The notes below the pieces were generated by a model. The model had not been told where the DNA came from and searched no databases. It worked only from the letters and a program-made list of their open reading frames with translations. 64,000 nt of DNA from Lysobacterales bacterium (GTDB lineage Bacteria > Pseudomonadota > Gammaproteobacteria > Xanthomonadales > Rhodanobacteraceae), in assembly GCA_016707485.1 (NCBI GenBank), contig JADJHN010000003.1, positions 1-64,000 of the forward strand, read 5' to 3'. Shown piece after piece: positions 27,309 to 36,455 of the stretch; position 1 is the stretch's first letter; each line of letters opens with the position of its first letter. The position numbers were made by a program, and so were the translations under genes.

Positions 27309-28871
27309 TCACGGCGTGTCGACATCACCGAAACGATAGCCGATTACGCGTACATGGCGGTGGTCGGCGAATTCGCTGGCGAACTCATCGAGCAGGGCAT
27401 GCAGGTGCGGGCCGTGCAGCGCGACGCCGCCGAGCGGCGCGGCGGCGACGCGGGCGACGCCGCGTTCGGGCGCGTCGATGCTGGCGGCGGCGAACGTGGC
27501 AATGCGTTGCTCGAATTTCGCAAGCGGCGCGTCGGCGAGCACGACCAGAAACTCCTCGCGTCCGCCGGCGCTCGACACCTGCCACGACAACGCGCGACCG
27601 CCCTGCTCGCCGGGCAGCACGCTGTCGCCGCGCGGCAGCGGATTCGCACGCTGCAGGCCGCTCAGTGGAAACAACACATGAAACGAACCGGCCGCGTCCT
27701 CGTTGAGCACCCAGACCCAGGTCGGGCGGTCGCTGGCAAGGACCAGATCCAGACGTTCGCCGATGTGCAGCGAAGCGCCGTCGCGCAGCGCTGCATCCGC
27801 ACCACCGTGGCGCACCAGTGTGGCCTGCGGCTCCCACGGCACCGGCCGCCAGATTTGCCACGCGCCAATACCGGCCAGCGCCAATGCGGCAATGGCAGCG
27901 GCAGCCGGCCAGCGGCGGCGTGGACGCGACGTTGGCGGCGCACCGCCAATTGCCGCGCGCAACGCATCGGCGAAGGCGTACGCATCGGCGTGGCGTTGTG
28001 CGGGTTCCGGCGCGAGTGCGCGTTCGACGACGGCAGCCACCGGTTGCGCGTCGCCAGCAGCGAGCGTGCGCAGCGCGGGCGCGTCATTGCGCAAATAGGC
28101 GCCGGTGAGCAGAAAATGCAGCAGCACGCCGAGCGCGTACAGATCGTCGGCGGCCGAACGTGGCGCGCCGTCGCGCGATTGCGGCGACAGGTACGCGGGC
28201 GTCGCCTGCGTACGTGGCGAGGCGTTGAGCGCATCCGGCGTGCCGCCGGCACCGAAATCGGCGAGTACGATGCGGCCACCGCGTTCGCGCAGCGCGTTGC
28301 TGGCCTTGACGTCGCCGTGCACCAGGCCGGCGGCATGGATCGCGCCGAGCGCGGCGCATAGTTCAAGGCCGACGTGCACGGCCTCGGCAGCAGCCAGCGG
28401 CCCATCGGCGGCGACGCTGGCTTCGAGCGTACGCCCGTCGATCCATTCGGCCCACAGGCCGGGCCGGCCATCATGCACGGCGGCACCATACACGCGCAGC
28501 ACGTTGCGTTGCCCGATGCGGGCGAGCAGGTGTCCTTCGCGCAGGAATTCCTCGCTGCGCAGCCCGGCGACAGCGGCTTCCGGGCGCAGCAGTTTCAGCG
28601 CAACCATGGTGGAAAGGCCCGCATCCCACGCGCGATAGACCTCGGCGGTGGCACCGCTGGCCAGGAGTTCGAGCACGGATAATCCGCCCCAGCGGAACAG
28701 CACGCGTTCGCCCGGTTCGTTGCTGCCGATGCGGCGATAGGCATGGCGCACCGCGTCGAGCGTATGCGCGCTTTCGAGCAGTGCCGCGTCCACGCCGCCC
28801 ACGCGGTCCCAGTCGATGGGCGTGCCGTCGGCGATGCGTTCGAGCAGTTCGCGTGCCGCGTCGGCGCTCAT
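27309..28871 (-). CDS. Membrane Ser/Thr protein kinase with C-terminal DUF4384-like domain
   Basis: A 520-residue Hanks-type kinase. The glycine loop is LLASGATAEVYRAWD, the ATP-binding Lys93 is in MVALKLL, the catalytic loop is H185-G-D187-V-K-A-S-N192, and the metal site is D205-FG. The catalytic His is followed by Gly rather than Arg (non-RD), and the APE motif reads SPQ, so regulation may be atypical. After a basic PPTSRPRRRW stretch comes one transmembrane helix (about 320-340). An outer domain of about 180 residues (LVLASDRPTWVWVLNEDAAG, FHVLFPLSGLQRANPLPRGD) resembles DUF4384. The kinase is therefore cytoplasmic and the sensor periplasmic. The start overlaps the sigma-factor stop in ATGA. 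Confidence 0.9.
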   Translation of the reverse strand: MSADAARELLERIADGTPIDWDRVGGVDAALLESAHTLDAVRHAYRRIGSNEPGERVLFRWGGLSVLELLASGATAEVYRAWDAGLSTMVALKLLRPEAAVAGLRSEEFLREGHLLARIGQRNVLRVYGAAVHDGRPGLWAEWIDGRTLEASVAADGPLAAAEAVHVGLELCAALGAIHAAGLVHGDVKASNALRERGGRIVLADFGAGGTPDALNASPRTQATPAYLSPQSRDGAPRSAADDLYALGVLLHFLLTGAYLRNDAPALRTLAAGDAQPVAAVVERALAPEPAQRHADAYAFADALRAAIGGAPPTSRPRRRWPAAAAIAALALAGIGAWQIWRPVPWEPQATLVRHGGADAALRDGASLHIGERLDLVLASDRPTWVWVLNEDAAGSFHVLFPLSGLQRANPLPRGDSVLPGEQGGRALSWQVSSAGGREEFLVVLADAPLAKFEQRIATFAAASIDAPERGVARVAAAPLGGVALHGPHLHALLDEFASEFADHRHVRVIGYRFGDVDTP

Positions 28872-29443
28872 GGCGATTCGCCCAGCGTGGCGGCGAGCGC
28901 GGCGACGGCGCGGCGTATCGCCATGCGCACCGCATCCGGCGTGGATTGGACTTCAATGGCAATGTCTTCGTAGGTCATGTCGAATTCCAGGCGCATGATC
29001 ACAAGTTCCCGGTTGCGCGGCGCCAATGCTTCCAACGCCATTTCGTAACGTTCGAGGCGTTCGCGACCGATTGCCTGCTCCAGCGGCGAAGTACCGCCAT
29101 CGGCCAGAGACTCGCCAGGTTCGACCGATTCGCCGCGCCGGCTGCCGCGCCGGATCTCGTTGCGCAGCAGGTTGAGCAAGGTGCTGCGCAGATAGGCCAA
29201 AAAGCTGCCGGTACCGCCGTATTCGAAACGCTCTGCCTGTTTCAACACCCGCACGAGGGTGACCTGAACAAGATCGTCGGTATCGGTAAGATCGCGCGCC
29301 AGCGCCGGCAGGCGTCCGTGCGCCCAACGCCGCAGCAACGGCAGGAAGCGCGCGATCAGCCGCTCGCGCGCAGGCGCGTCGCCGGCACGCACGCGGCGTA
29401 GCAGGAACTCGGTCGTCTCCTCGGTCGAATCCAGGATGGGCAT
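28868..29443 (-). CDS. ECF-type RNA polymerase sigma factor
   Basis: The 191-residue sigma-70-family protein has region 2 (LARDLTDTDDLVQVTLVRVL, FEYGGTGSFLAYLRSTLLNL) that binds core polymerase and the -10 element. Region 4 (EMALEALAPRNRELVIMRLE, DMTYEDIAIEVQSTPDAVRM) contains the -35-binding helix-turn-helix. The start ATG 29443 was chosen because the residues before it are Arg-rich and unrelated. No anti-sigma factor is adjacent; instead a Ser/Thr kinase gene overlaps its stop codon by 4 bp. This resembles ECF groups such as ECF43 that are activated by a partner kinase (the EcfP/PknT case). That regulation is inferred from context. Confidence 0.9.
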   Translation of the reverse strand: MPILDSTEETTEFLLRRVRAGDAPARERLIARFLPLLRRWAHGRLPALARDLTDTDDLVQVTLVRVLKQAERFEYGGTGSFLAYLRSTLLNLLRNEIRRGSRRGESVEPGESLADGGTSPLEQAIGRERLERYEMALEALAPRNRELVIMRLEFDMTYEDIAIEVQSTPDAVRMAIRRAVAALAATLGESP

Positions 29444-29539
29444 GCGATCCCGTCGCGCACTGGGTTCGCACAACGTAGCGGCAAGTCGGGAGGCAGGCAA
29501 CCGCCACGGCGCGAAACCGAAAGTGCGGATTTCCCAGGT

Positions 29540-29638
29540 CCCAAGGCAGCGCTGATAAGGCCACCAGCCTTCCCGACCCGACTGGCAAACCTTCTGAACG
29601 CCGTGACGGTTGTGTCACTTGATCAGCCTTGGCTTGGG
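29540..29638 (-). repeat. Dispersed repeat copy B, MITE-like with terminal inverted repeats
   Basis: The 99-bp element has imperfect inverted ends: CCCAAGGCAGCGCTGATAAG at the left, and CCCAAGCCAAGGCTGATCAA when the right end is read on the other strand. Its core, read leftward, contains GTTCAGAAGGTTTGCCAGTC, shared with copies A and C. It lies just upstream of the sigma-factor gene. Confidence 0.6.
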
Positions 29639-29648
29639 CAGGCTGCTG

Positions 29649-29671
29649 AAAAAGCCGCCCTTCGGCGGCTG
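29649..29671 (-). terminator. Rho-independent terminator of the two-component operon
   Basis: On the minus strand AGCCGCC-GAAG-GGCGGCT is followed by TTTTT. It lies about 70 bp past the response-regulator stop and faces the right way. Confidence 0.75.
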
Positions 29672-29739
29672 CTCGACGAGAAAACGTGACCGCGATTCAC
29701 GGCGAGGCGGATCACGATTCTCCTCCGCACCGTAGCGGT

Positions 29740-30291
29740 TCAATCCAGCTCGTCAGCCGGCTTGCGCTCGCGGCCGGGTTTCTTGGCGAGTTTGCGTTGC
29801 AGCGAGCGGCGGTGCATGCCGAGCAGGCGTGCTGCGGCCGATATGTTGCCGTTGCTGTCGATCATGGCTTGCTGGATGTGTTCCCATTCGAGACGGCTCA
29901 GTGGCGTCATCGTCGCTTCGGCTTCAGCCGGCTCGTCACACGCGTCCGCGTTGATGGCGCGCAGGATCGCCTCGATCGTGGTTGGCTTGGCCAGGTAGTG
30001 ATCGGCGCCACGCTTGATCGCTTCCACTGCGGTGGCCACGCTGGCGTAGCCGGTGACCAGGATGATGCGCATCGACTCATGCGCCTGGCGCAGCGGTGCA
30101 ATCAGGTCGAGGCCGTTCTGTTCGGCAAGCTTGAGATCGACCAGGGCATAGTCAGGCTTTTGCGCAGCGGCACGTTCGATGGCCTGCGCCGGTTCCGTCG
30201 CCGTCTGGATGGCATGACCACGGCGCTCCAGCGAGCGCTGCAAGGCGCGCAGATACAAGGCGTCATCGTCGATCAACAAGCCCTTTTTCAT
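29740..30291 (-). CDS. regA: Response regulator, RegA/PrrA/ActR family
   Basis: A 183-residue DNA-binding response regulator. The receiver domain has the acidic pair in LLIDDD, phospho-acceptor Asp52 in ALVDLKLAEQNGLD, Thr80 in ILVTGYAS and Lys102 in YLAKPTT. After a short linker, a Fis-type helix-turn-helix (NGNISAAARLLGMHRRSLQR) forms the C-terminus. This short receiver-Fis layout without a sigma-54 AAA domain is characteristic of the RegA/PrrA/ActR redox regulators. The start ATG 30291 overlaps the sensor stop in ATGA. It is expected to control respiratory or redox genes, as known for the family. Confidence 0.9.
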   Translation of the reverse strand: MKKGLLIDDDALYLRALQRSLERRGHAIQTATEPAQAIERAAAQKPDYALVDLKLAEQNGLDLIAPLRQAHESMRIILVTGYASVATAVEAIKRGADHYLAKPTTIEAILRAINADACDEPAEAEATMTPLSRLEWEHIQQAMIDSNGNISAAARLLGMHRRSLQRKLAKKPGRERKPADELD

Positions 30292-31527
30292 GGACCGGCT
30301 CCGTCGGCAAGTGGCAAATCGAAACACACCCGCACGCCGGGGCCATCGGTTTTCTGCACGGACAATTTGCCCTTGAGGCGCTCGACCGTGGCATGCGAAA
30401 GCGCCAGGCCGACGCCGAGGCCGTCCGGCTTGCTGCTGGCAAACATGCGCGATGGCAGGAATGGCTGGGCCACAGCGAAACCGGCTCCGTAGTCGCGGAT
30501 CTCGCCACGCAGCGAATGTCCATGCACCTCCAGCGTGAGGTCAACCTGGGCCATGCCGACCGCCTCGCCGGCATCTGCGGCATTGTTGAGCAAGGCCAAC
30601 AGCAAATGGCCGACGGCGGCGACCACGCGGATCGATGCGTCGCTGCGTCCGCTGCGCACCAGGCGGATTGTCGGACGCACCAGTTGCCAACGTGCGATGA
30701 CGGTTTCAATGTCGACGCCCGCGGCTTCCGTGCCCCCTGCTCCGGCTTCGGCCGGTGCGGCGAGTTCGCGCACGCGATCGCGGCAAACATCCACCAGGGC
30801 GCGCAAGGTGGTGTGATCGTCGCCAAGGCCTGATATGCGCATCGTCTTCGATGAGGTCATCCAGCATCAGGGTCATGGTCGCCAATGGAGTGTTCAGCTC
30901 ATGTGCAACCGAGGCGGCATGCGTGGCCAGGGCGACAATGCCCTCATTGCGCGTGAATCGTTCTCGCAGCAGCGAAAGCTCGTGCTCGCGCCGACGCAAC
31001 AATCCGGACATGCGCGAAAAGAAGATCAACAAGACCGCGGCCGACACCACGAAGTTGGCCGCCATTCCCCACAAGTGCAGGTCAAAGCCATCGCCCATGC
31101 CATGGACATGTGGAAGCGGCTGACCGAACACCACGGACAATGCGTAACCCGCGCAACACATTGCCGCCACCGCGTAAATCCAGCGCGCGGGCAAGGCCAG
31201 CGAGGCAAAGGCGATCGGCAGCAGGAACAAGGACGTGAAGGGATTGGTGACACCGCCACTCCAGGCAATCAGCCAGCCCAGCACCGCGACATCGACACCT
31301 ACATGGATCATCACCTCGACGTGTGATGGCTCGTCGATGCGGCGAATCCGCCAGCCTGCCAGCATGTTGAACGCGGCCAGTACGGCGACGCCTGACCACA
31401 GTGCCAGCGCAGGCAGGGCAACGCCGAGCAGTCCGGCCGCCACCGCTATCGTCGCCGATTGGCCGATGACAGCCATCCAGCGGAGTGTGGCCAAGGTACG
31501 CAACAAGGTCGACAGCGATCGTTCCAT
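30288..31527 (-). CDS. regB: Redox sensor histidine kinase, RegB/PrrB family (frameshifted)
   Basis: A membrane sensor kinase of about 412 residues once repaired. The N-terminal half has six hydrophobic segments, and the quinone-site motif GGVTNPF is at 91-97. The phosphorylated histidine is His209 in VAHELNTPLATM. The frame then breaks at about 30829-30833; deleting one base joins LIEDDAHI to LGDDHTTLRALVDVCRDRVR. This second part holds a Cys (VDVCRDR) at the place of the redox-active Cys of RegB, the N box LLLALLNNAADAGE and the G boxes RDYGAGF and DGLGVGLALSH. It overlaps the partner regulator by 4 bp. A real defect would uncouple the pair, but a sequence error is more likely. Confidence 0.85.
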
Positions 31528-31730
31528 GATGCCAAGTATGCCGTCGCCGGAAACCAATATGACGCGACCCTGCGTCGCATTGGCGTGCTCCTGCGCCCCG
31601 GCCTTTCCATGCGCACCCGTCTGCTCGCAGCTTTCCGCAGCCGATTGCGCCCGCACTCCGACCGCCGGCGGATCTGCGTAAAGGAAGCCCAGCCGATTAC
31701 AATGGTCGACTTTCCGTGATCGGCCGGCTC

Positions 31731-32303
31731 ATGGCACCCAATGCAACCATCTACAAGGTCGAGCTGCAGATCAGCGACATGGACCGCAACTATTACGCGA
31801 CCCATGCACTGACCCTGGCTCGTCACCCTTCCGAAACCGACGAGCGCATGATGATCCGCGTGCTCGCTTTTGCCCTCTATGCCGATGATCGACTCGAGTT
31901 CGGCAAGGGTCTCAGCACCGATGACGAACCGGATCTCTGGCGCCGGGAAATGAATGGCGACATCGGCTTGTGGATCGACCTCGGCCATCCCGATCCTGCA
32001 CGCGTGCGCAAGGCCTGCGGCCGCTCCAGGCTGGTCGTGCTGATCAATTACGGCGGGCGTGGGGGCGACATCTGGTGGGAAAAGTCCGCCAACGAGCTGC
32101 GCCGTTCGAAGAACCTCACCATCCTCGACATTCCGGTTGAAGCCGTTGACGCACTGGCCGCGCTGGCCGAGCGCGGCCTGCGCCTGCAATGCCTGATCCA
32201 GGATGGTCATGTGCAGATCCTCAAGGACGACACGGTGATCGGCATCGATCCGCAACCACGTCTGGCCGCCGACCTGTCGGGACGCTGGAGCAATGCCGGA
32301 TAA
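31731..32303 (+). CDS. yaeQ: YaeQ family protein
   Basis: The product has the YaeQ signature: MAPNATIYKVELQISDMDRN at the start, HPSETDERMMIRVLAFALYA, and INYGGRGGDIWWEKSANELR. YaeQ proteins have a PD-(D/E)xK nuclease-like fold, but their role is not settled; E. coli YaeQ was first linked to suppression of rfaH defects. The length, about 190 residues, is normal. The ATG 31731 gives the canonical start; the frame is open further upstream without similarity. It overlaps the next gene by 11 bp, suggesting coupling. Confidence 0.93.
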   Translation: MAPNATIYKVELQISDMDRNYYATHALTLARHPSETDERMMIRVLAFALYADDRLEFGKGLSTDDEPDLWRREMNGDIGLWIDLGHPDPARVRKACGRSRLVVLINYGGRGGDIWWEKSANELRRSKNLTILDIPVEAVDALAALAERGLRLQCLIQDGHVQILKDDTVIGIDPQPRLAADLSGRWSNAG

Positions 32304-33474
32304 GGTGGATGTCGCCATCATCGGCGGTGGCGCAGCGGGGTTGATGTGCGGCTTGACGGCCGGCCGGCGCGGCAAGCGCGTGCGCGTGATCGAGCACGCC
32401 AATCGCGTGGGCAAGAAAATCCTCATGTCCGGCGGCGGCCGCTGCAATTTCACCAATACCGGTACGACGCCGGCCAATTTCCTTTCCGCCAATCCGCATT
32501 ACTGCAAATCCGCCCTGGCCCGTTTTTCGCCAGGCGATTTCATCGAGATGGTCGACGCGCATGGCATTGCCTGGCATGAGAAAGAGCTCGGCCAGTTGTT
32601 TTGCGACGATTCCTCGAAACAGATCGTGCGCATGCTGCTCGATGAATGCGCCGATGCCGGCGTGCAGGTGCAAACGAGTTGCCGCATTGAAGGCGTGCAA
32701 AAGATGGCTGACGGATTTCGCCTCGAAACAAGTTCGGGCACAGTTGAATGCCCTGCCCTCGTCGTCGCCACCGGAGGCTTGTCGATTCCGAGCATGGGCG
32801 CAACCGGTTTCGGCTACGAACTCGCACGCCAGTTCGGCCACAGCGTGCGGCCGACCCGCGCCGGATTGGTGCCCTTGACCTTGAGTGGCACGCATCAACA
32901 GCGCGTGCAGGATTTGAGCGGCGTCGCCTTGCCGGTCGAGAGTCGTTGCAATGGCCAGGCGTTTCGCGCCGACATGCTGTTCACCCATCGCGGCCTCAGC
33001 GGCCCGGCGATCCTGCAGATCTCCTCGTACTGGCAGCCAGGCGACGACCTGCGCCTTGATCTGCTGCCTGATCGCGACGCGCTGGCCTACCTGCTTGACC
33101 AGCAAATCCAGCGCAATGCGGCGGAGTTGAAAACCATCCTTGCCGAAGTCCTGCCCAGGCGCCTGGCCCACCGACTTTGCGAGCACGCCTTTGGCAGCAA
33201 GCCTATGCGCCACTATCACGAAACAGAGCTGCGCGACATTGCCGGAAAACTCGAGGCATGGCCCATCATCGCCAGCGGCACCGAGGGCTATCGCACCGCC
33301 GAAGTCACCCTCGGTGGTGTCGATACCGACCAGCTTTCATCGAGCACGATGCAATCAAAACTCGTCGCCGGCCTCTACTTCATCGGCGAGGTTGTCGATG
33401 TGACCGGGCATCTGGGCGGCTACAATTTCCAGTGGGCCTGGGCTTCCGGGCATGCCGCTGGCTCGGCAGTCTGA
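32293..33474 (+). CDS. NAD(P)/FAD-dependent oxidoreductase, YhiN/HI0933 family
   Basis: A 393-residue flavoprotein. Residues 7-20 (VAIIGGGAAGLMCGL) are the dinucleotide-binding fold. RVGKKILMSGGGRCNFTNTG, VVATGGLSIPSMGATGFGYE and the C-terminal TEGYRTAEVTLGGVDTD plus GEVVDVTGHLGGYNFQWAWA are hallmarks of the HI0933/YhiN family. Members are FAD-binding, but their physiological reaction is poorly defined. The ATG 32293 lies within the end of yaeQ. No frame disruption is seen. The next gene encodes a second, unrelated-class FAD protein 34 bp later. Confidence 0.93.
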   Translation: MPDKVDVAIIGGGAAGLMCGLTAGRRGKRVRVIEHANRVGKKILMSGGGRCNFTNTGTTPANFLSANPHYCKSALARFSPGDFIEMVDAHGIAWHEKELGQLFCDDSSKQIVRMLLDECADAGVQVQTSCRIEGVQKMADGFRLETSSGTVECPALVVATGGLSIPSMGATGFGYELARQFGHSVRPTRAGLVPLTLSGTHQQRVQDLSGVALPVESRCNGQAFRADMLFTHRGLSGPAILQISSYWQPGDDLRLDLLPDRDALAYLLDQQIQRNAAELKTILAEVLPRRLAHRLCEHAFGSKPMRHYHETELRDIAGKLEAWPIIASGTEGYRTAEVTLGGVDTDQLSSSTMQSKLVAGLYFIGEVVDVTGHLGGYNFQWAWASGHAAGSAV

Positions 33475-33508
33475 GCGACCACCTTCCAGGAAACCGTATT
33501 CACGCCCG

Positions 33509-35137
33509 ATGCTGCGACTGACTGAAATCAAACTGCCGCTCGATCATGCCGCCGAGGAAATCCCGGCAGCCATTTGCGCGCGTCTCGACTTGAAACCCGA
33601 CGACCTCGTCGAGTTCACGGTCTTTCGTCGCGGCATCGATGCGCGCAAGAAGTCGGCCATCCATTTCACTTACACCCTCGATGTCGCCACCAACCGCGAC
33701 GCGGAATTGCTGGCGCGATTCAGCGCCGACGCGCGGGTCGTGGCGACCCCGGATACCTCGTATCAGTTCGTAGTCCGCAATGGAGGCCTGCCTTCCGGAA
33801 CGCCGCGCCCCGTTGTCATCGGCACGGGCCCCTGCGGCATCCTGGCGGCACTGGTTCTCGCCCAGATGGGGCTGCGCCCGCTCGTGCTCGAACGCGGCAA
33901 GGCCGTGCGCGAACGCACCAAGGACACCTGGGGCTTCTGGCGCAACGGCATCCTCGATCCCGAATCAAACGTGCAGTTTGGCGAAGGCGGCGCCGGAACA
34001 TTTTCCGATGGCAAACTGTACAGCCAGATCAAGGATCCGCATCACCTGGGCCGCAAGGTGCTCACCGAGTTCGTCAAGGCCGGTGCGCCGGACGAAATCC
34101 TGTACGTCAGCAAGCCGCATATCGGCACATTCAGGCTGGTCAAGATGGTCGAGCACATGCGCGCCAGCATCGAGTCGCTCGGCGGCGAATTCCGCTTTTC
34201 CAGCAGGGTCGACGACCTGCTCGTCGAAGACGGTCAGGTTCGCGGCTTGACCCTCGGCAATGGCGATCAGATCCGCTGCGACCATGTGATCCTCGCCATC
34301 GGCCACAGCGCGCGCGACACCTTCGAGATGCTCCATGCGCGGGGTGTCTACATCGAAGCCAAACCTTTTTCGATCGGCTGTCGCATCGAGCATCCGCAAT
34401 CACTGATCGATCGCGCACGCTACGGCGCGCTGGCCGGACACCCTTTGCTAGGCGCGGCCGACTACAAGCTCGTCCACCATGCCGGCAACGGGCGATCGGT
34501 CTACAGTTTCTGCATGTGTCCGGGCGGTACCGTTGTTGCCGCCGCGTCCGAGCCCGGGCGACTCGTCACCAATGGCATGAGCCAATACTCACGCGACGAG
34601 CGCAATGCCAACAGCGCGATCGTCGTCGGCATCACGCCCGAGGATTATCCGGGCAATCCACTCGCGGGAATTGCCTTCCAGCGCCACTGGGAGGAACGCG
34701 CGTTCACGCTCGGCGGATCGAATTACGCGGCACCGGCGCAATTGCTCGGTGATTTCCTCCTCGGCCGCGCGTCGGGCGCAATGGGAAGCGTGCTGCCCTC
34801 CTACAAGCCGGGCGTGCATCTATGCGACTTGGCGTCCGCCCTGCCCGACTTTGCGCTTGTCGCCATGCGCGAGGCGATTCCGGCGTTCGAAAAACAGATT
34901 CGCGGATTCAATCAACGCGATGCCGTGCTCACCGCAGTCGAAACGCGAACCTCCTCGCCCATCCGCATCAAGCGCAACGATGACGATCTGCAAAGCCTCA
35001 ACACGCGCGGCTTGTTTCCAGCCGGTGAAGGTGCCGGATATGCCGGCGGCATCCTTTCCGCAGCCGTGGACGGCATCAAGGTGGCCGAGGCCGTGGCGCG
35101 GGCCCTTGGTGCGGCATCGCCAGTTTGCGCGTCCTGA
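33509..35137 (+). CDS. FAD-dependent dehydrogenase, COG2509 family
   Basis: A 542-residue flavoprotein with an extra N-terminal domain of about 90 residues (MLRLTEIKLPLDHAAEEIPA, RRGIDARKKSAIHFTYTLDV). The dinucleotide-binding site is PVVIGTGPCGILAALVLAQM. Family motifs follow: ESNVQFGEGGAGTFSDGKLY, VILAIGHSARDTFEML, and a C-terminal RGLFPAGEGAGYAGGILSAA. The match is to the uncharacterised FAD dehydrogenases of COG2509. The start ATG 33509 has AGGAAAC 11 bp upstream; the longer frame overlaps the preceding gene. The enzyme's substrate is unknown. It forms a likely operon with yaeQ and the YhiN-like gene. Confidence 0.9.
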   Translation: MLRLTEIKLPLDHAAEEIPAAICARLDLKPDDLVEFTVFRRGIDARKKSAIHFTYTLDVATNRDAELLARFSADARVVATPDTSYQFVVRNGGLPSGTPRPVVIGTGPCGILAALVLAQMGLRPLVLERGKAVRERTKDTWGFWRNGILDPESNVQFGEGGAGTFSDGKLYSQIKDPHHLGRKVLTEFVKAGAPDEILYVSKPHIGTFRLVKMVEHMRASIESLGGEFRFSSRVDDLLVEDGQVRGLTLGNGDQIRCDHVILAIGHSARDTFEMLHARGVYIEAKPFSIGCRIEHPQSLIDRARYGALAGHPLLGAADYKLVHHAGNGRSVYSFCMCPGGTVVAAASEPGRLVTNGMSQYSRDERNANSAIVVGITPEDYPGNPLAGIAFQRHWEERAFTLGGSNYAAPAQLLGDFLLGRASGAMGSVLPSYKPGVHLCDLASALPDFALVAMREAIPAFEKQIRGFNQRDAVLTAVETRTSSPIRIKRNDDDLQSLNTRGLFPAGEGAGYAGGILSAAVDGIKVAEAVARALGAASPVCAS

Positions 35138-35254
35138 TCGGGGCAATTGCGAAGGACTTCATGCCTGCCGGCGCATGAACGGGCCGCAGCGAAAACCCTC
35201 CACCTGATCCAAACCCATGCAGAATGACGCGTTACCCTCGCTCAGGATCCCTCC

Positions 35255-36436
35255 ATGAATGCGATCGAGTCGGAAGAAAAGATTGCAGACGCGGCAACGC
35301 CTCTCGTCGGGGAGCCGGCGCCTGCGGTAGCACCGAGCGAGGATCCGGCACCGGTCAGCAGCGCGACGCTCAATCGGGCCGTGCGCGAGTCGCAACTTGA
35401 GGTCAACGTGGGGATCCACCGCCTGCTTGGGATCCTGGTAACTGGCGGCGTGCTGTACACAGGCTACTTTGCCCGTGAAGTGATCCTGCCCATTCTTCTC
35501 GCCGCGTTCTTCTCGCTGCTGTTGAGTCCATTGATGAAACGCCTGAGCAGTCGCTGGTTGCCGCGCTGGATCGCCGCGCTCCTGCTTATCTCGGTGTCCA
35601 TGGCGACACTCGCCGGCATCGGCAATGTCCTGTATGCGCCGGCAGCGGAGTGGGTCGGCCGGGCACCGCAGGTCGTGCGCAGTGTCACTCCGAAACTGAA
35701 ATCGCTGATGCGCCCCATCAACGAAGCGAGCAAGGTCGGCGAGTCCATCAGCGCGATCACCGCGGATCCCGCCAAGGCCAATCAGCGTGTCGTCGTGCAG
35801 GCACCGGATCGACCCAGCCTGCTGGCAACCACGCCGCGTCTGCTGGCCAGCGCCTTGGCCGTGGTCTTGCTGACCTACTTCTTCCTGATCTATGGCGACA
35901 GTCTGCTGCGACGAACGCTGATGTTGCGCGCAACCTGGCAACAGAAGCGGCTCACGGTGGATATCGTGCGTTCCATCCAGAATGATATTTCGCGCTATTT
36001 CCTGACGGTCTGCTCGACCAGTCTCGCCCTGGGCGCTGCCACGACCATCCTGCTCTGGGCACTCGGTGTGGATACGCCACTGCTTTGGGGCGCGCTGGCG
36101 GCCCTGCTCAACCTGACACCCTACGTCGGCCCGATCGCAATGGCGGCGATGCTTTCACTGGTCGGGCTGTCGCAATTTCCAACCCTTGGCGCGGCCTTCC
36201 TGCCTGCCGCCGGTTATCTTGGCCTGCATTTGCTGGAAAGCCAGCTGGCCACGCCACTGGCACTGGGCAGCACGATCAATCTGAACCCCTTGGGCATCAT
36301 TCTCTGGCTGATGATCTGGGGCTGGATGTGGGGCATTCTCGGCCTGCTGCTGGCAGTGCCGATGCTGGTCTGTTTCAAGGTGATCTGCAGCCGCGTCGAA
36401 GGTTTGCATCATTGGGCGGTCATGCTGGAAAAATGA
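35255..36436 (+). CDS. AI-2E family transporter (PerM/TqsA superfamily)
   Basis: A 393-residue inner-membrane protein. A cytoplasmic N-terminus of about 60 residues precedes paired helices (LLGILVTGGVLYTGYFAREV, VILPILLAAFFSLLLSPLMK). The family's C-terminal helices follow (LNLTPYVGPIAMAAMLSLVG, LLESQLATPLALGSTINLNP, ILWLMIWGWMWGILGLLLAV). Members include TqsA, an AI-2 exporter, and PerM-type permeases; the actual substrate of this one cannot be told. AGGATCC lies close before the ATG. It converges on the glutaminase gene with a 19-bp gap. Confidence 0.9.
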   Translation: MNAIESEEKIADAATPLVGEPAPAVAPSEDPAPVSSATLNRAVRESQLEVNVGIHRLLGILVTGGVLYTGYFAREVILPILLAAFFSLLLSPLMKRLSSRWLPRWIAALLLISVSMATLAGIGNVLYAPAAEWVGRAPQVVRSVTPKLKSLMRPINEASKVGESISAITADPAKANQRVVVQAPDRPSLLATTPRLLASALAVVLLTYFFLIYGDSLLRRTLMLRATWQQKRLTVDIVRSIQNDISRYFLTVCSTSLALGAATTILLWALGVDTPLLWGALAALLNLTPYVGPIAMAAMLSLVGLSQFPTLGAAFLPAAGYLGLHLLESQLATPLALGSTINLNPLGIILWLMIWGWMWGILGLLLAVPMLVCFKVICSRVEGLHHWAVMLEK

Positions 36437-36455
36437 TCGATTCCCGCGGCCCGTT

